DNA from: CAJINA01 sp964647585 | GTDB taxonomy: Bacteria; Desulfobacterota; Desulfobacteria; Desulfobacterales; CAJINA01 | Reading direction: 5' to 3' | Length of the DNA: 64,000 nt | Assembly (NCBI GenBank): GCA_964647585.1 | Contig: CAZYGG010000006.1 | Location: 31,176-95,175, forward strand | Shown: in pieces, positions 41,972-51,448 of the stretch | Layout of the letters: every line of letters begins with the position of its first letter | Position numbering within the stretch: the first letter of the stretch is position 1 | Position numbers and translations under genes: made by a program | Notes under the pieces: model-generated | Seen by the model: the letters and a program-made list of their open reading frames with translations, nothing else | Database searches by the model: none | What the model was told of the DNA's origin: nothing

Positions 41972-42365
41972 GGGTGTTACCTGTTATTTAATCAGCCGAC
42001 TTGTTTTTTTTACACCTCACAGAATATTGTACAGCCCTTGTATGATTGCAATACAAAAGGCGAATATTGCTTCAAGTTATTAGAAACGCGCTTCAGTTTT
42101 TTGAAATTTCTATTTTTCCATGGGTATGCTAGAGAGCCGATACCGCCACCTGTCTTATTGTTTCTAATCTGTGAATATCTATACCGTAACAAACAGGGTG
42201 GACAACTGAATTGATTCTGTTATGATTTCTCTGCATCATAGCCACCCTCCCTTTTGGATATAAATCTTCATGCTTTACGCGTAGAGGATAGCTGTGACAT
42301 ATCAATACAGGGTTGATTCCGGATTCATTGTGTGCCAGAAGGCATGAAAATTTATGGAGAAAACC

Positions 42366-43508
42366 ATGACGATCCAATCCAAGCTTCCTGATGTGGGCGT
42401 GACCATTTTCACGGTGATGACCCAGCTGGCCATTGAGAACCAGGCCATCAACCTGTCCCAGGGGTTTCCCGATTTTGATCCCGACCCGCAGCTCAGAGAG
42501 CTGGTCTGGAAATACATGCAGGCCGGCCACAACCAGTATGCCCCCATGCAGGGCATTCCGGTCCTGCGGGAAAAAATCGCCGCCAAGACGGAAGCGCTCT
42601 ATGGTCGGACCTGTGATCCGGTTACCGAAATTACGGTTACCGCCGGTGCCACCGAAGGCCTGTTTGCCGCTATTACCACGGCGGTACAGCCGGGTGATGA
42701 AGTTGTCATCATTGAACCGGCCTATGATGCCTATGTGCCGGTTATTGAACTCAACGGCGGCCGGCCGGTCTTTGTCAAAATGACCTTTCCCGATTACCGG
42801 GTAGACTGGGTGGCGTTGAAAAAGGCGCTCACCCAAAAAACAAGGATGATTATCCTCAATTCGCCCCACAACCCCACCGGGTCCGTTCTATCCGCCGAAG
42901 ATATACAAAGTCTGCGCGGCCTTGTGGCCGGTACGGATATTTTCATTTTAAGCGATGAAGTCTATGAGCACATTGTTTTTGACGGCCAGCGCCACGAGAG
43001 TATCCTCCGGTATCCCGACCTGGCCGACCGAAGTTTTGTGATCAGCAGTTTTGGGAAAACCTACCACACGACGGGCTGGAAGGTCGGGTACTGCCTGGCG
43101 CCGAAAGATCTGTCGGCTGAATTTCAGAAGGTGCATCAGTTCCTGACCTTCGCCGTGAACACCCCGGTTCAGCTCGCCTACGCCCAGTTTCTCGACAACC
43201 GGGAGGCTTACCTGGGGCTGGCGGTGTTCTACCAGCAAAAACGGGATCTGTTTCTAGCGCTCATTGAAAAATCACGTTTCAAGGCGCTGCCGTGCTCCGG
43301 CACCTATTTCCAGATGCTGGATTACTCGGCCATCACGGATGCGCCCGATGTGGACTTTGCCCGCACGATGACCGTTGAGCACAAGGTGGCGGCGATTCCG
43401 CCGTCTGTCTTTTATCACGACCAGACCGATGCCCGGGTGTTGCGATTCTGTTTTGCCAAAAACGACGAGACCCTGAAGGAGGCCGCGGAAAAATTATGCA
43501 AGATCTAA
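42366..43508 (+). CDS. Class I aminotransferase, methionine aminotransferase (YbdL/MtnE)-like
   Basis: The 380-aa PLP enzyme shows the class I pattern: NLSQGFPDFDPD, YAPMQGIPVLREKIA, NSPHNPTGSVLS, LSDEVYEHIVFDG, and the Schiff-base lysine K231 in SSFGKTYHTTGWKVGY. The closest family by these segments is E. coli YbdL, which transaminates methionine and other bulky amino acids with keto acids. The gene overlaps the following nitrilase-family gene by 13 nt. An aminotransferase plus omega-amidase pair is the known glutamine transaminase repair/methionine salvage module. The ATG at 42366 is preceded by GGAG at 6 nt; the ATG at 42354 overlaps that site. Confidence 0.9.
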   Translation: MTIQSKLPDVGVTIFTVMTQLAIENQAINLSQGFPDFDPDPQLRELVWKYMQAGHNQYAPMQGIPVLREKIAAKTEALYGRTCDPVTEITVTAGATEGLFAAITTAVQPGDEVVIIEPAYDAYVPVIELNGGRPVFVKMTFPDYRVDWVALKKALTQKTRMIILNSPHNPTGSVLSAEDIQSLRGLVAGTDIFILSDEVYEHIVFDGQRHESILRYPDLADRSFVISSFGKTYHTTGWKVGYCLAPKDLSAEFQKVHQFLTFAVNTPVQLAYAQFLDNREAYLGLAVFYQQKRDLFLALIEKSRFKALPCSGTYFQMLDYSAITDAPDVDFARTMTVEHKVAAIPPSVFYHDQTDARVLRFCFAKNDETLKEAAEKLCKI

Positions 43509-44290
43509 CCGTCACCGTCGTCCAGAGCGAGCTTGTCTGGGAAGACCCGGCGGCCAACCTGGAACTTTTCAGCCGGCAGCTGGCCGGCCTGGCCGGCAAA
43601 ACCGACCTGGTGGTCTTGCCGGAAATGTTTTCCACCGGATTTTCCATGACCCCGCAGCCGGTGGCCCGACCCATGGACAGCGCGGCCGTTCGGTGGCTGC
43701 AGGAAACCGCCGCAGATCTGGATGTCCATCTGGTGGGCAGCCTTATGACGGTTGAAGACGGTTGCTACTTTAATCGACTCATGTGGGCCAGCCCCACCGG
43801 TGAACTGCACGCCTGCGATAAACGCCACCTGTTCAGGATGCTGGGCGAGGAGAAAGTCTATACCGGGGGGCAAACGCTCCTGACCGTAACGGTACGGGGT
43901 TGGAAAATCCGGCCGTTTGTCTGTTATGATTTACGTTTTCCGGGCTGGTCCCGCAACCTCGACAACGCCTATGACGTGTCCATATTCGTGGCCAACTGGC
44001 CGGCCAAAAGGGCGGAGCACTGGAAAGTGCTATTAAAGGCGCGGGCCATTGAAAACCTGAGCTATGTGATCGGGGTCAACCGGGTGGGGACCGACGGCAA
44101 CGGATTGGCTTACAGCGGCGATTCGACCGTCATCGACCCGGTGGGGAATACATTATTTGCGATTCACGATGAGCCGGCAGTACGCACCGTAACCCTTTCA
44201 CGGGAGATCCTTGAAAACTGGCGCCGGGACTTCCCGGCGTGGATGGATGCGGACCATGATATTCTATCCCTCCCCGACACCGACTCATGA
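43496..44290 (+). CDS. Nitrilase-superfamily omega-amidase (YafV-like)
   Basis: The 264-aa protein carries the nitrilase triad: E43 in LVVLPEMFSTGF, K109 in ACDKRHLFRM and C143 in PFVCYDLRFPG. The CYDLRFP form identifies the omega-amidase/Nit2-YafV branch, which hydrolyses 2-oxoglutaramate or 2-oxosuccinamate produced when glutamine or asparagine is used as amino donor. It overlaps the aminotransferase gene upstream by 13 nt and the transporter gene downstream by 4 nt (ATGA). The three therefore form a tightly coupled operon. Confidence 0.9.
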   Translation: MQDLTVTVVQSELVWEDPAANLELFSRQLAGLAGKTDLVVLPEMFSTGFSMTPQPVARPMDSAAVRWLQETAADLDVHLVGSLMTVEDGCYFNRLMWASPTGELHACDKRHLFRMLGEEKVYTGGQTLLTVTVRGWKIRPFVCYDLRFPGWSRNLDNAYDVSIFVANWPAKRAEHWKVLLKARAIENLSYVIGVNRVGTDGNGLAYSGDSTVIDPVGNTLFAIHDEPAVRTVTLSREILENWRRDFPAWMDADHDILSLPDTDS

Positions 44291-45189
44291 AACAGTTGTT
44301 GACTGCTTTCAACCGGACCCCGCCCTGGTTTCAGCTCACCGTTGGGGCTGTTTTAATCAGTTTTTCAGGTGTTTATGTAAAAATTGCCCATGTCAGTCCT
44401 GTGGTCGCCGGGTTTTACCGGATGCTGTTCGGCGGGATCGTCCTGCTGGTCCTGGTCCTGCTGCGCCGGGAACTGCGCTTCAAGGGCTACGGCTATCTGG
44501 CGGTCGGGCTTTTCTGCAGTTTCTGGCTGGCGGTGGACCTGACCTTATGGCACTACAGCATCCACATGATCGGGCCCGGCCTGGCCACCATTCTCGCCAA
44601 TTTCCAGGTGTTTTTCCTGGCTGTAGCGGGGGTGTTGTTTCTGGGTGAAAAGCTTGGCCCGAAACTGATTATTTCCATCCCCATGGCGCTTTTCGGGCTG
44701 TTTCTGGTGGTGGGTATCCAGTGGGAGCAGTTGAGCGGAAACTATAAGTTCGGTGTCTATGCCGGGCTCATCGCGGCGATCTGTTACACCCTGTTTCTAT
44801 TATCCCTGCGAAAAATTCAGAAAATGGAAAATCCACTTTCAACGGCGGCGACCCTCACCTATATAACCATTCTGACCACAGGGTTTGTGGCCCTGGATGT
44901 CTGGCGCCAGGGATACAGCTTCCGGATTCCGGATGTGCAAAGTTATCTATCCCTGGGGGCCTATGGGATTACCAGCCAGGCGGTGGGGTGGTTGATCATT
45001 ACCCGGGCGCTGCCGAAAATCAGGGCCTCCCTGGTGGGGATGATCCTGCTCCTCCAGCCGGCGCTGGCCTTTGTCTGGGACATGCTGTTTTTCAACCGGG
45101 AGACGACCCTGGTGGGTCTGGCGGGGATCGCGATTACCCTGGCGGCCATTTACCTGGGGGTGACTGCCAAGCAGGCTTCATCCAAGTAG
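44287..45189 (+). CDS. EamA/DMT-superfamily transporter
   Basis: The 300-aa membrane protein has ten predicted helices in two EamA repeats. The first includes LISFSGVYVKIAHVSPVVAGFYRML and the second GVYAGLIAAICYTLFLLSLRK. The second repeat ends GLAGIAITLAAIYLGV. DMT exporters of this kind commonly excrete amino acids or metabolites. Its translational coupling to the aminotransferase and omega-amidase suggests export of an amino acid or keto acid from that pathway; the substrate is not identifiable. Confidence 0.88.
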   Translation: MKQLLTAFNRTPPWFQLTVGAVLISFSGVYVKIAHVSPVVAGFYRMLFGGIVLLVLVLLRRELRFKGYGYLAVGLFCSFWLAVDLTLWHYSIHMIGPGLATILANFQVFFLAVAGVLFLGEKLGPKLIISIPMALFGLFLVVGIQWEQLSGNYKFGVYAGLIAAICYTLFLLSLRKIQKMENPLSTAATLTYITILTTGFVALDVWRQGYSFRIPDVQSYLSLGAYGITSQAVGWLIITRALPKIRASLVGMILLLQPALAFVWDMLFFNRETTLVGLAGIAITLAAIYLGVTAKQASSK

Positions 45190-45190
45190 A

Positions 45191-46072
45191 TCAGATTGTG
45201 GCATAGAGATCATTTTCAAGCGTAACCCGGCCAGTTTCCATGAGACCTTCCAGATGTTTTTTGATAATGGCCCACTCGGCGAACCGGTAAAAATCCACAG
45301 GCTCTCTCTCCTTACGGTAGACGATCCAGGCAGCAGTGATTTCTTCACGGGATCTGGGTGTGACGAGGAATTCAAGCAGTTTGTTTTCTCTTTTAGTGAT
45401 CACTGCCAGATAGTCGGACCACAGGTGTCCCGGCGGTTCTTCGAAAATTCCGGTTTCGTGACAGGTGAGCCAGGTTTGGGCGGGGCGCTTTACAAGTTTG
45501 TGGACGGAATCAATGGTATCGGTAATACTCGAATCCCGGTCGCCGTACCAGGGACCGAAAGGGGTGAGATCGTAGTCGCCGAGAAAAAGAACGCCGTGTT
45601 CCGGGAAAAAGAAACAGAGGTGTCCCGGGGTGTGTCCGGGGGTGTGCAGGATCTCCACGGTCAGGCTACCCAGTTTCCGGGGTCCCTCTTCCAGGGTGAT
45701 TTGCGGTGTTCGGGGCCGATAGTGAAACATGTCAGTGGCGATGGAACGCCAGCTTTCCCGGAAGGCGGGTGTTTCGATATCGTAGGCGTCCAGGAAATTT
45801 TCCACATCGGCCAGGGGCGGGGCATCCAGCGGGTGGATGCCCAGGGGCAGGTCGTCAAACAGGTCGAGGTCCATGAAATGATCTTCGTGCCAGTGGCTCA
45901 GCCAGACCTGCTCTACGCCTTCATCATCTCGCAGTCTTTTCAGGCGCTCCCGGTCCGAAGCGGGATCGATGAGGATTTTGGCGCCCTCGATATAGAGGGA
46001 ATGACAATAGGGGTATTTCCCGCGGTTGATACCGGGAATGAAGCGTATGGGGCCGAAATTTGTCTCTTCCAT
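45191..46072 (-). CDS. MBL-fold metallo-hydrolase
   Basis: The 293-aa protein has the metallo-beta-lactamase fold. It shows LIDPASDRERL, the metal motif WLSHWHEDHFMD (HxHxDH form with the first His in HWHEDH), TPGHTPGHLCFFFPE and a final GDYDLTPFG segment. The C-terminal 80 residues (YLAVITKRENKLLEFL... through FAEWAIIKKHLEGL) look like the winged-helix tail of the LACTB2-like group. It may act on RNA, a thioester or a lactone. It converges with the EamA gene (1 nt between stops) and is followed upstream by the NifU-like gene. Confidence 0.88.
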   Translation of the reverse strand: MEETNFGPIRFIPGINRGKYPYCHSLYIEGAKILIDPASDRERLKRLRDDEGVEQVWLSHWHEDHFMDLDLFDDLPLGIHPLDAPPLADVENFLDAYDIETPAFRESWRSIATDMFHYRPRTPQITLEEGPRKLGSLTVEILHTPGHTPGHLCFFFPEHGVLFLGDYDLTPFGPWYGDRDSSITDTIDSVHKLVKRPAQTWLTCHETGIFEEPPGHLWSDYLAVITKRENKLLEFLVTPRSREEITAAWIVYRKEREPVDFYRFAEWAIIKKHLEGLMETGRVTLENDLYATI

Positions 46073-46097
46073 GCCTCGAACTCGTGAAAGATTCGGG

Positions 46098-46523
46098 TTA
46101 CCTGCCGGAGTAGGCCTGCTTCCAGGAGGCCGTCACGTTTTTCCGGCAGTCGGCCAGGGCCAGGTAAAGCGCTCCCACGGCCAGTTCGGCACAGTGAAAG
46201 TGCCCTTCCGGAAGGGTTTCGAGAAAGGCGGCCACCTGTTCCGGAGAAACGTCCCAGGCCTTTTCAACCGTCTGGCCTTCCACCAGGTGGGCCACGGTAT
46301 TGGCGCAGGCGTTGGTGTTGAGACAGCCGTCTGTTGCAAAACTTACATGTTTGATCCGGTCGCCTTCCAGCAGCAGGGAGATTTCGATGGTGTCCTGGCA
46401 GTCGCCGGTCTTCTTCCCGTAACCATCCGGGTTCCTGATCTTTTCGTGGTGATCCGTACGCAGGGCCATTTCCAGGTAGTTCCGGGAGTGGTCCTGCCAG
46501 AAATTCATGCTTTCTTCAGTCAT
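46098..46523 (-). CDS. NifU/IscU N-terminal-like iron-sulfur scaffold protein
   Basis: The 141-aa protein aligns with the IscU/NifU-N scaffold. Its three cysteines sit at the expected places: C42 in KKTGDCQDTIEI, C67 in TDGCLNTNA and C111 in HFHCAELAV. The DCQDT and GCLNTNACANTV wording differs from canonical IscU (GDV and GCGSAIAS), as in the branch found in anaerobes with unclear clients. It may assemble or deliver clusters to a specific target. It is 25 nt from the MBL gene on the same strand. ATG at 46523; the ATG at residue 6 is an alternative. Confidence 0.82.
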   Translation of the reverse strand: MTEESMNFWQDHSRNYLEMALRTDHHEKIRNPDGYGKKTGDCQDTIEISLLLEGDRIKHVSFATDGCLNTNACANTVAHLVEGQTVEKAWDVSPEQVAAFLETLPEGHFHCAELAVGALYLALADCRKNVTASWKQAYSGR

Positions 46524-46627
46524 TTGCCTTTTTCTACCCCTTTTGATTACTGGTGTAACTGGGTGAGAAAATAGGGCGAGAGACTCATTTTGTCAACCGG
46601 GTATCCTCCCAAGTTTTATTCGACCTG

Positions 46628-48085
46628 TTATTTTTCCAGGATGACGAGCACCCGGTCCGGATCGCCAAAGACCATGGCCTGCTGGGTGCGGCCATAGTTT
46701 CGGCGGGCCGCATAGCTCATTTCCCGGTCCAGGTACTGGTGTACTTCGTTCAGGGTAATGCTGCCATCCGCTTTCCCATAGCGGTTTCGGTCGGCAGCGC
46801 CGCCGAGGGCCTGTAAAAGGTGCCGGGTGAACAGGCCGTGCTCGGTTTCCCGGTCCCAGCTGGCCATCTGGTCTTCCCGGGCGGCGGAGATGATGGTCAG
46901 CCCGCCAGCCGGCGCGGTACTGGCAACTACCCGGACTCCTGAGGCATTGCGTACGAGCTGGCCGCCCGGACTCTGTCCCGAGAAGCAGGCGTCAATAATA
47001 ACAGTGGTGGTGCGGGCTTCCATTTTCGAAAGGTTGCTGTAGAGAAGCTCCAGGGGGTAGCCCTGGAGTTCGGCCATGTCCGGGTTGCCGCCCACGGGCA
47101 GCAGGTAGGCGCGTCGGTCTTTTGTCCCCGGGATCCCATGGCCGGAGTAAAAGACAAACAGGTCTGATTCCCGCGGCCGGATCCAGCGCCAGAGCTTGCC
47201 GGTGTGGGAGCGGGCATTGCCCAGGACGGCTTCCATTTCGGCCAGTGTGGCATCTCTCAGATCGATGATGTTCCGGTCGCTGACGCCGAGGGTTTCGATG
47301 GCGAATAGGCGCCAGGCATCGGCGTCGCGATGGGCGAAATCAACCGGGGGAACCTGGCCGGTGTAGTCACGGTTACCGATGATAACGGCCACGGCATCCG
47401 GGTTGGCTGCCAGGGGCGCAGCAGCTGCCCGGGCTGGCGCTTGCTTAGATGGCTTTTCAAGATTTTTAACTGGTTTTACAGTTGGTTGGCGTGATTGTCC
47501 CAACAGGCTGGTAAGCTCCATTTCATAGGTGCTCCAGAACTTGGCCAGCCCCATGCGCAGGGCTGTGGGTGGCGGCTGCATACGTTTGAGCCGATCAGTG
47601 GAACTGTCTTTTACCCGCAGGCGCATTCCTAGCGAGACATCGATTCCTTCAGGATTATCCTTAATGAAGACATTGCCCAGGACCTCCTTGCCGGAGGGGT
47701 CCAGGGTCACCCACCATTGATAGAAGCTCAGGTCCTGACTTACAAGGTCCCGCATCGCCCGGGTTTCAGCGGCCTGAACCCGCTCCCACTCAGGTGCGGT
47801 CAGCGGGGTTGGCGCCGGGGCAGCCATGAAGATGAAACCGGTTTCGTAAGTTTGATTTTCGATGACCATGCCGAGTCGACTGGCGGTTAACTGGGCCGCC
47901 TCGAATCCCTGCTGTTTGGTTGCCTTGAACGAACGCCGCCCCTCCTGGAGCAGGATCTGTTCGTTTTCCGATTTCCAGCCCGACTCCACGTTGAGGGCTG
48001 CCTTTTTTATAGAGTGCTGGGATACACAGGCCGGGGCAATAAATGCGAGGTAAATCACAACCGCTATACGAATGAGGGTAAACAT
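46628..48085 (-). CDS. Caspase-family (peptidase C14) probable lipoprotein
   Basis: The 485-aa protein starts with a hydrophobic signal ending in FIAPAC20, consistent with a lipoprotein signal, so it is probably anchored in the envelope. An uncharacterised region of about 200 residues follows, then an Ala/Pro-rich linker, then a caspase-like p20 domain. The catalytic histidine is H316 in FVFYSGHGIPG and the cysteine C367 in IIDACFSGQS, both intact. The domain continues with AAREDQMASWDRETEHGLFTRHLLQAL and an EF-like KADGSITLNEVHQYL stretch. Bacterial orthocaspases cleave after basic residues and have been linked to stress and cell death. It is divergent from the AAA activator gene at 48380. 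Confidence 0.88.
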   Translation of the reverse strand: MFTLIRIAVVIYLAFIAPACVSQHSIKKAALNVESGWKSENEQILLQEGRRSFKATKQQGFEAAQLTASRLGMVIENQTYETGFIFMAAPAPTPLTAPEWERVQAAETRAMRDLVSQDLSFYQWWVTLDPSGKEVLGNVFIKDNPEGIDVSLGMRLRVKDSSTDRLKRMQPPPTALRMGLAKFWSTYEMELTSLLGQSRQPTVKPVKNLEKPSKQAPARAAAAPLAANPDAVAVIIGNRDYTGQVPPVDFAHRDADAWRLFAIETLGVSDRNIIDLRDATLAEMEAVLGNARSHTGKLWRWIRPRESDLFVFYSGHGIPGTKDRRAYLLPVGGNPDMAELQGYPLELLYSNLSKMEARTTTVIIDACFSGQSPGGQLVRNASGVRVVASTAPAGGLTIISAAREDQMASWDRETEHGLFTRHLLQALGGAADRNRYGKADGSITLNEVHQYLDREMSYAARRNYGRTQQAMVFGDPDRVLVILEK

Positions 48086-48202
48086 AATGACACCTCCTTT
48101 TCCGGATGCGTTGGTTGCGCCCTTCTTACATTGTGATCCGTCAATTCAGAGGCAAACGATTCGGAGGGATCGTTTTGAGCACACCTGGTCATGTGTTAAG
48201 CT

Positions 48203-48219
48203 TGGGCATGTAGTTGCCT
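48203..48219 (+). promoter_or_regulatory. Possible sigma-54 promoter toward the AAA activator gene
   Basis: TTGGGCATGTAGTTGCC has GG at 48204-48205 and GC at 48216-48217, with 10 bases between. It would give a leader of about 150 nt. On the other strand TGGCATGCATGTTGAA near 48228-48243 is similar but has GA at -12. The 294-base divergent region has no other strong signal. Confidence 0.4.
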
Positions 48220-48379
48220 ATCTTTCAACATGCATGCCAGCCAACCCAGATTCTATTAACATACTGGATTTATATATTATATTTTTCATTTGCATCGCCG
48301 CGCCTGTTGTAGTACAGGAGAACGTGTGGCATTAGGTGCCATGGCATGTATACATATAGTGATCTATTCGGGGGAAAAC

Positions 48380-49865
48380 ATGGGGACTTCTTATATACTT
48401 GATCCGGAAGAGCGCGATTATTTTGTCCTGGTAAACCGGGCCGTACTCACCAACCCTTTCAGTGATCAGCGGGAAAGGCTCGATAAGGAGATCGCCGGCC
48501 GGTTGTCCGGAAACGATCGGGAGCACCCGATTGACGCTGCGATCCGGGAGGTGTCGTCGCGTTTAAAGCGACTGCGAATAGAGGGTCGCCTGGATATCAG
48601 CCGCTACATCGGGGAGGATCGGCGAGTACTGGAACGCGCGCTGGCCTTTGATGTTTTTTATCGCCATGTCGATCAACTGGACCAATTAATACAGGATCAG
48701 ATAGCCCGGGGAGAAAAACCCCTGAAAGTTGAGTTTGCCGAAGAGATGCTCGGGGCCATGCAGGCCGGGGGCATATCGCGGGTCGCGGCCAGGCGCTATC
48801 TGGAATACAGTTTTCAATTCCGGCGGGCCTATTTTTTCATATTCAGGGGGCTCATCGGCCGCAGCCGGGGGATGCGCCATTTGCGGGAACGTTTGTGGAA
48901 CAACGTGTTTACAATGGACCTGGATATTTATAATCGCCACCTGCGCGACCGCATGGAGGATTTTTCCACCCTGATACTGGGGGAAACGGGTACCGGTAAA
49001 GGGACGGTGGCGGCGGCTATCGGGCAGTCGGGTTTTATTCCTTTTGATGAAAAAACCGGCCGATTTTCGGAAAGTTTCACCCGGTCATTCATTGAGTTGA
49101 ATCTTTCCCAGTTCCCGGAAACCTTGATCGAATCGGAGCTTTTCGGCCATCGCCAGGGGGCATTCACCGGTGCTATCTACAATCACGAGGGGGTCTTCAG
49201 CCGCTGCAGTCAACACGGGGCCATTTTTCTGGATGAAATCGGGGAGGTGTCGCAGCCGATCCAGATCAAGCTGCTGAAGGTGCTGGAAGAGCGGCAGTTC
49301 AGTCCGGTGGGTAGTCATGATATATTCAGGTTCAAGGGGCGCGTCATTGCCGCCACCAACCGGGCGTTCAATGACATTGTGCAGCACAAGATCCTGCGGG
49401 AGGATTTTCTCTATCGCATGTGTTCGGATGTGATCGTCGTACCGCCTTTGCGACAACGCATAGAGGAAGATCCGCGGGAACTGGACGACCTGCTGGCTCA
49501 TACCGTCCAGAGGATTACAGGTCGGCCTTCCAAAGATCTGACAGCCCTCTGTCGCAAGACCATTTCATCTGATTTGAGCCGGGCCTACCCCTGGCCCGGA
49601 AACGTAAGGGAACTGGGGCAATGTATCCGGCAGATACTGCTTAACCGCACCTGCAAGAGTATTCACCAGGTCGCCATGAACGGGGGGGGGGCCGCGCCGG
49701 GAAGGTGGTGAAAAGCGGTTGGATCTGGATGCCCAGGGGCTTTTACAGCAGCATTGTCACCGGTTGTATCGTGAATTCGGCACCTATGGGGCGGTGGCCC
49801 GGCACACCCGCCTGGACCGGCGGACGGTGAAGAAGTACATCCTCAAATGGCAGGACCGCAAGTGA
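48380..49865 (+). pseudogene. Sigma-54 AAA+ activator with its HTH shifted out of frame by a G10 tract
   Basis: The first frame (48380-49711) gives an N-terminal region of about 190 residues that I do not recognise. A complete AAA+ domain follows: Walker A GETGTGKGT near 200, GAFTGA near 260, Walker B GAIFLDEIGE, and PPLRQR. After YPWPGNVRELGQCIRQILL comes AACGGGGGGGGGGCC (G10 at 49682-49691), then a short tail and stop. With nine Gs the frame would continue through EKRLDLDAQGLLQ to YGAVARHTRLDRRTVKKYI and stop at 49865, restoring a normal Fis-type HTH. The G run may be a sequencing error, a real mutation, or a slippage switch. ATG at 48380 has GGGGG 6 nt upstream. Confidence 0.8.
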
Positions 49866-49875
49866 AATGCCACTT

Positions 49876-50934
49876 CTATGCGGCACAGATGCCATACCGC
49901 GGCAGCAGTTCGTGATTGACGAAAAACCGGTGCGCCATCACCGCATCATGGAACAGTTTCCAATTGCTGGATAGAAACCGGGGTTTGTAGGTATGTACGC
50001 GCAGGTCATGGCTGACGCCCAGGGCTTTTGCTTTCCAGGAGTTCTTACCCCGCGGTTTGTAGGTGACCGTTTCCCCGCCGAAACTGAAGGCCCCCTGCCG
50101 GATCGCCTGTAGCCAGTGTTTGTGCCGCTCTTCGCCATCTTCCATCTGCAGGGACTCAAAAAGCGTGCGTATCTGCCGGTTGTCCTGTGGCGGCAGGTCG
50201 TCAACCGTGGCTGCCGGATCACCCGCCAGGAAGCGCTGCATGGCCCGGTGCATCTGGCGGGCTGCCACCATGAACGCATTGGTGTTGTTGCGCTGAATTA
50301 GTGTGCCGTGGCCGTTTTTGTACTCCCAGGACAGAAACGGCATGTCGGGAAAGACGTTGGCGCGGCCGTGTCCCAGGGGCGGGACGGCATCATCGAGCAG
50401 ATCCCGCAAAATATCCTTCAGGGGGTTGTCGAACACACCGGAGCTGGTGGTTTCACGGGCATGTTCGACTTCGTTGATCGGGTGCAGAACACCGGCAAAA
50501 CCCTGGTGGGCCCAGGTATCGGCGTAGACATGCATGGTTACCCCGAGCCGATGGAGACCATAGGGTCGCTGGCGATTGACAATGGTGTCGGCTACCATCT
50601 GGCGGGCCACATGGCTGTCCGGGCGGCAGACGATTTTATTGATGAACTGTCCGGATGGGTTCCGGCCGGCCGGTTTACCGCCGTTGCCGGGCAGAAAATG
50701 AAAGGGCAGCCAGACCCGGTGGTTGGCCAGTTCCTCGACATTGCGCGGGTCCAGCATTTTATGGGCGCTGGATGTGCGGTGGTACAGGGCCTTGTTATCG
50801 AAGTAGACAGTGCCGGTGCTGGTGGCATCATCCACGTACTGCGCCGCATAGGCTATAATGTTGGCCCTGGCTTTATCAAATCCTGCCAACCGGGCGAGAA
50901 CATAGGTTACGGTGTGATGGAAGTCGATCTGCAT
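49876..50934 (-). CDS. DUF6765-family protein
   Basis: The 352-aa protein begins MQIDFHHTVTYVLARLAG and continues ANIIAYAAQYVDDA, which matches DUF6765 as I remember it. Several histidines and aspartates (DFHH, YVDDA, GVTMHVYADTWAHQGF) resemble the zinc ligands of the helical phospholipase C/P1 nuclease fold, so a metal-dependent hydrolase is possible. There is no signal peptide. The ATG at 50934 follows GGAGGAG. It converges with the activator gene at 49865, leaving 10 nt between the ends. Confidence 0.75.
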   Translation of the reverse strand: MQIDFHHTVTYVLARLAGFDKARANIIAYAAQYVDDATSTGTVYFDNKALYHRTSSAHKMLDPRNVEELANHRVWLPFHFLPGNGGKPAGRNPSGQFINKIVCRPDSHVARQMVADTIVNRQRPYGLHRLGVTMHVYADTWAHQGFAGVLHPINEVEHARETTSSGVFDNPLKDILRDLLDDAVPPLGHGRANVFPDMPFLSWEYKNGHGTLIQRNNTNAFMVAARQMHRAMQRFLAGDPAATVDDLPPQDNRQIRTLFESLQMEDGEERHKHWLQAIRQGAFSFGGETVTYKPRGKNSWKAKALGVSHDLRVHTYKPRFLSSNWKLFHDAVMAHRFFVNHELLPRYGICAA

Positions 50935-51052
50935 AGAATCTCCTCCAAAAGTTTCTTGTCAGGAAACGGTTACCGGGGAACAGATAATTATAACGATCTT
51001 AAACCGGGAATCTTCAGCACATAAACATTGGGAGTAGCCCCCCATTCAACGT

Positions 51053-51418
51053 CTATGGCGATGTGTTCCAGACATCAATCGGCAAATGGTAGTGTTCGAT
51101 AGTTTTTTTCAGCTTTATCCAGTATTTCATGTCGCTCTCTTTTTCCATGATCAGGACGATGCCGGCCTTCCGACCGGTTTGCAGGGCGTAGTGGAGGCTC
51201 TCGCCAATGGATTCATACCACATATCGGCATAGTCGAATTCAATCACGTATTTAGGGGAGAGACAGTCATATTGATCCGATACTGACACTTCGGTACTAT
51301 CGAAATATTTGGCACACCACCGCTCCTGGTACCAACGTTTGGGATACAGCCGCTCGGCAAAGGATAGAGAGGGGATCAGTAGAAAAGCCAGCAGGCTGAA
51401 GCAGATGCATCTGCGCAT
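51053..51418 (-). CDS. Small exported protein, PD-(D/E)xK-nuclease-like pattern
   Basis: The 121-aa protein has a signal peptide (RRCICFSLLAFLLIPSLSFA). The mature part reads YQERWCAK...DQYDCLSPKYVIEFDYADMWYESIGESLHYALQTGRKAGIVLIME in segments typical of a family of small secreted proteins I have seen in Proteobacteria. The D-x-L...IEFD...S..YA order resembles a PD-(D/E)xK nuclease core. No activity has been shown for the family, as far as I know. It stands alone between the DUF6765 and MtgA genes. Confidence 0.65.
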   Translation of the reverse strand: MRRCICFSLLAFLLIPSLSFAERLYPKRWYQERWCAKYFDSTEVSVSDQYDCLSPKYVIEFDYADMWYESIGESLHYALQTGRKAGIVLIMEKESDMKYWIKLKKTIEHYHLPIDVWNTSP

Positions 51419-51448
51419 AAATATACCTCATTCGGTTGCTCTTTTAGG

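Noticed and set aside
42129..42869. Minus-strand frame opposite the start of the aminotransferase gene
   Set aside because: The aminotransferase has all PLP motifs; the opposing frame is a shadow of it.
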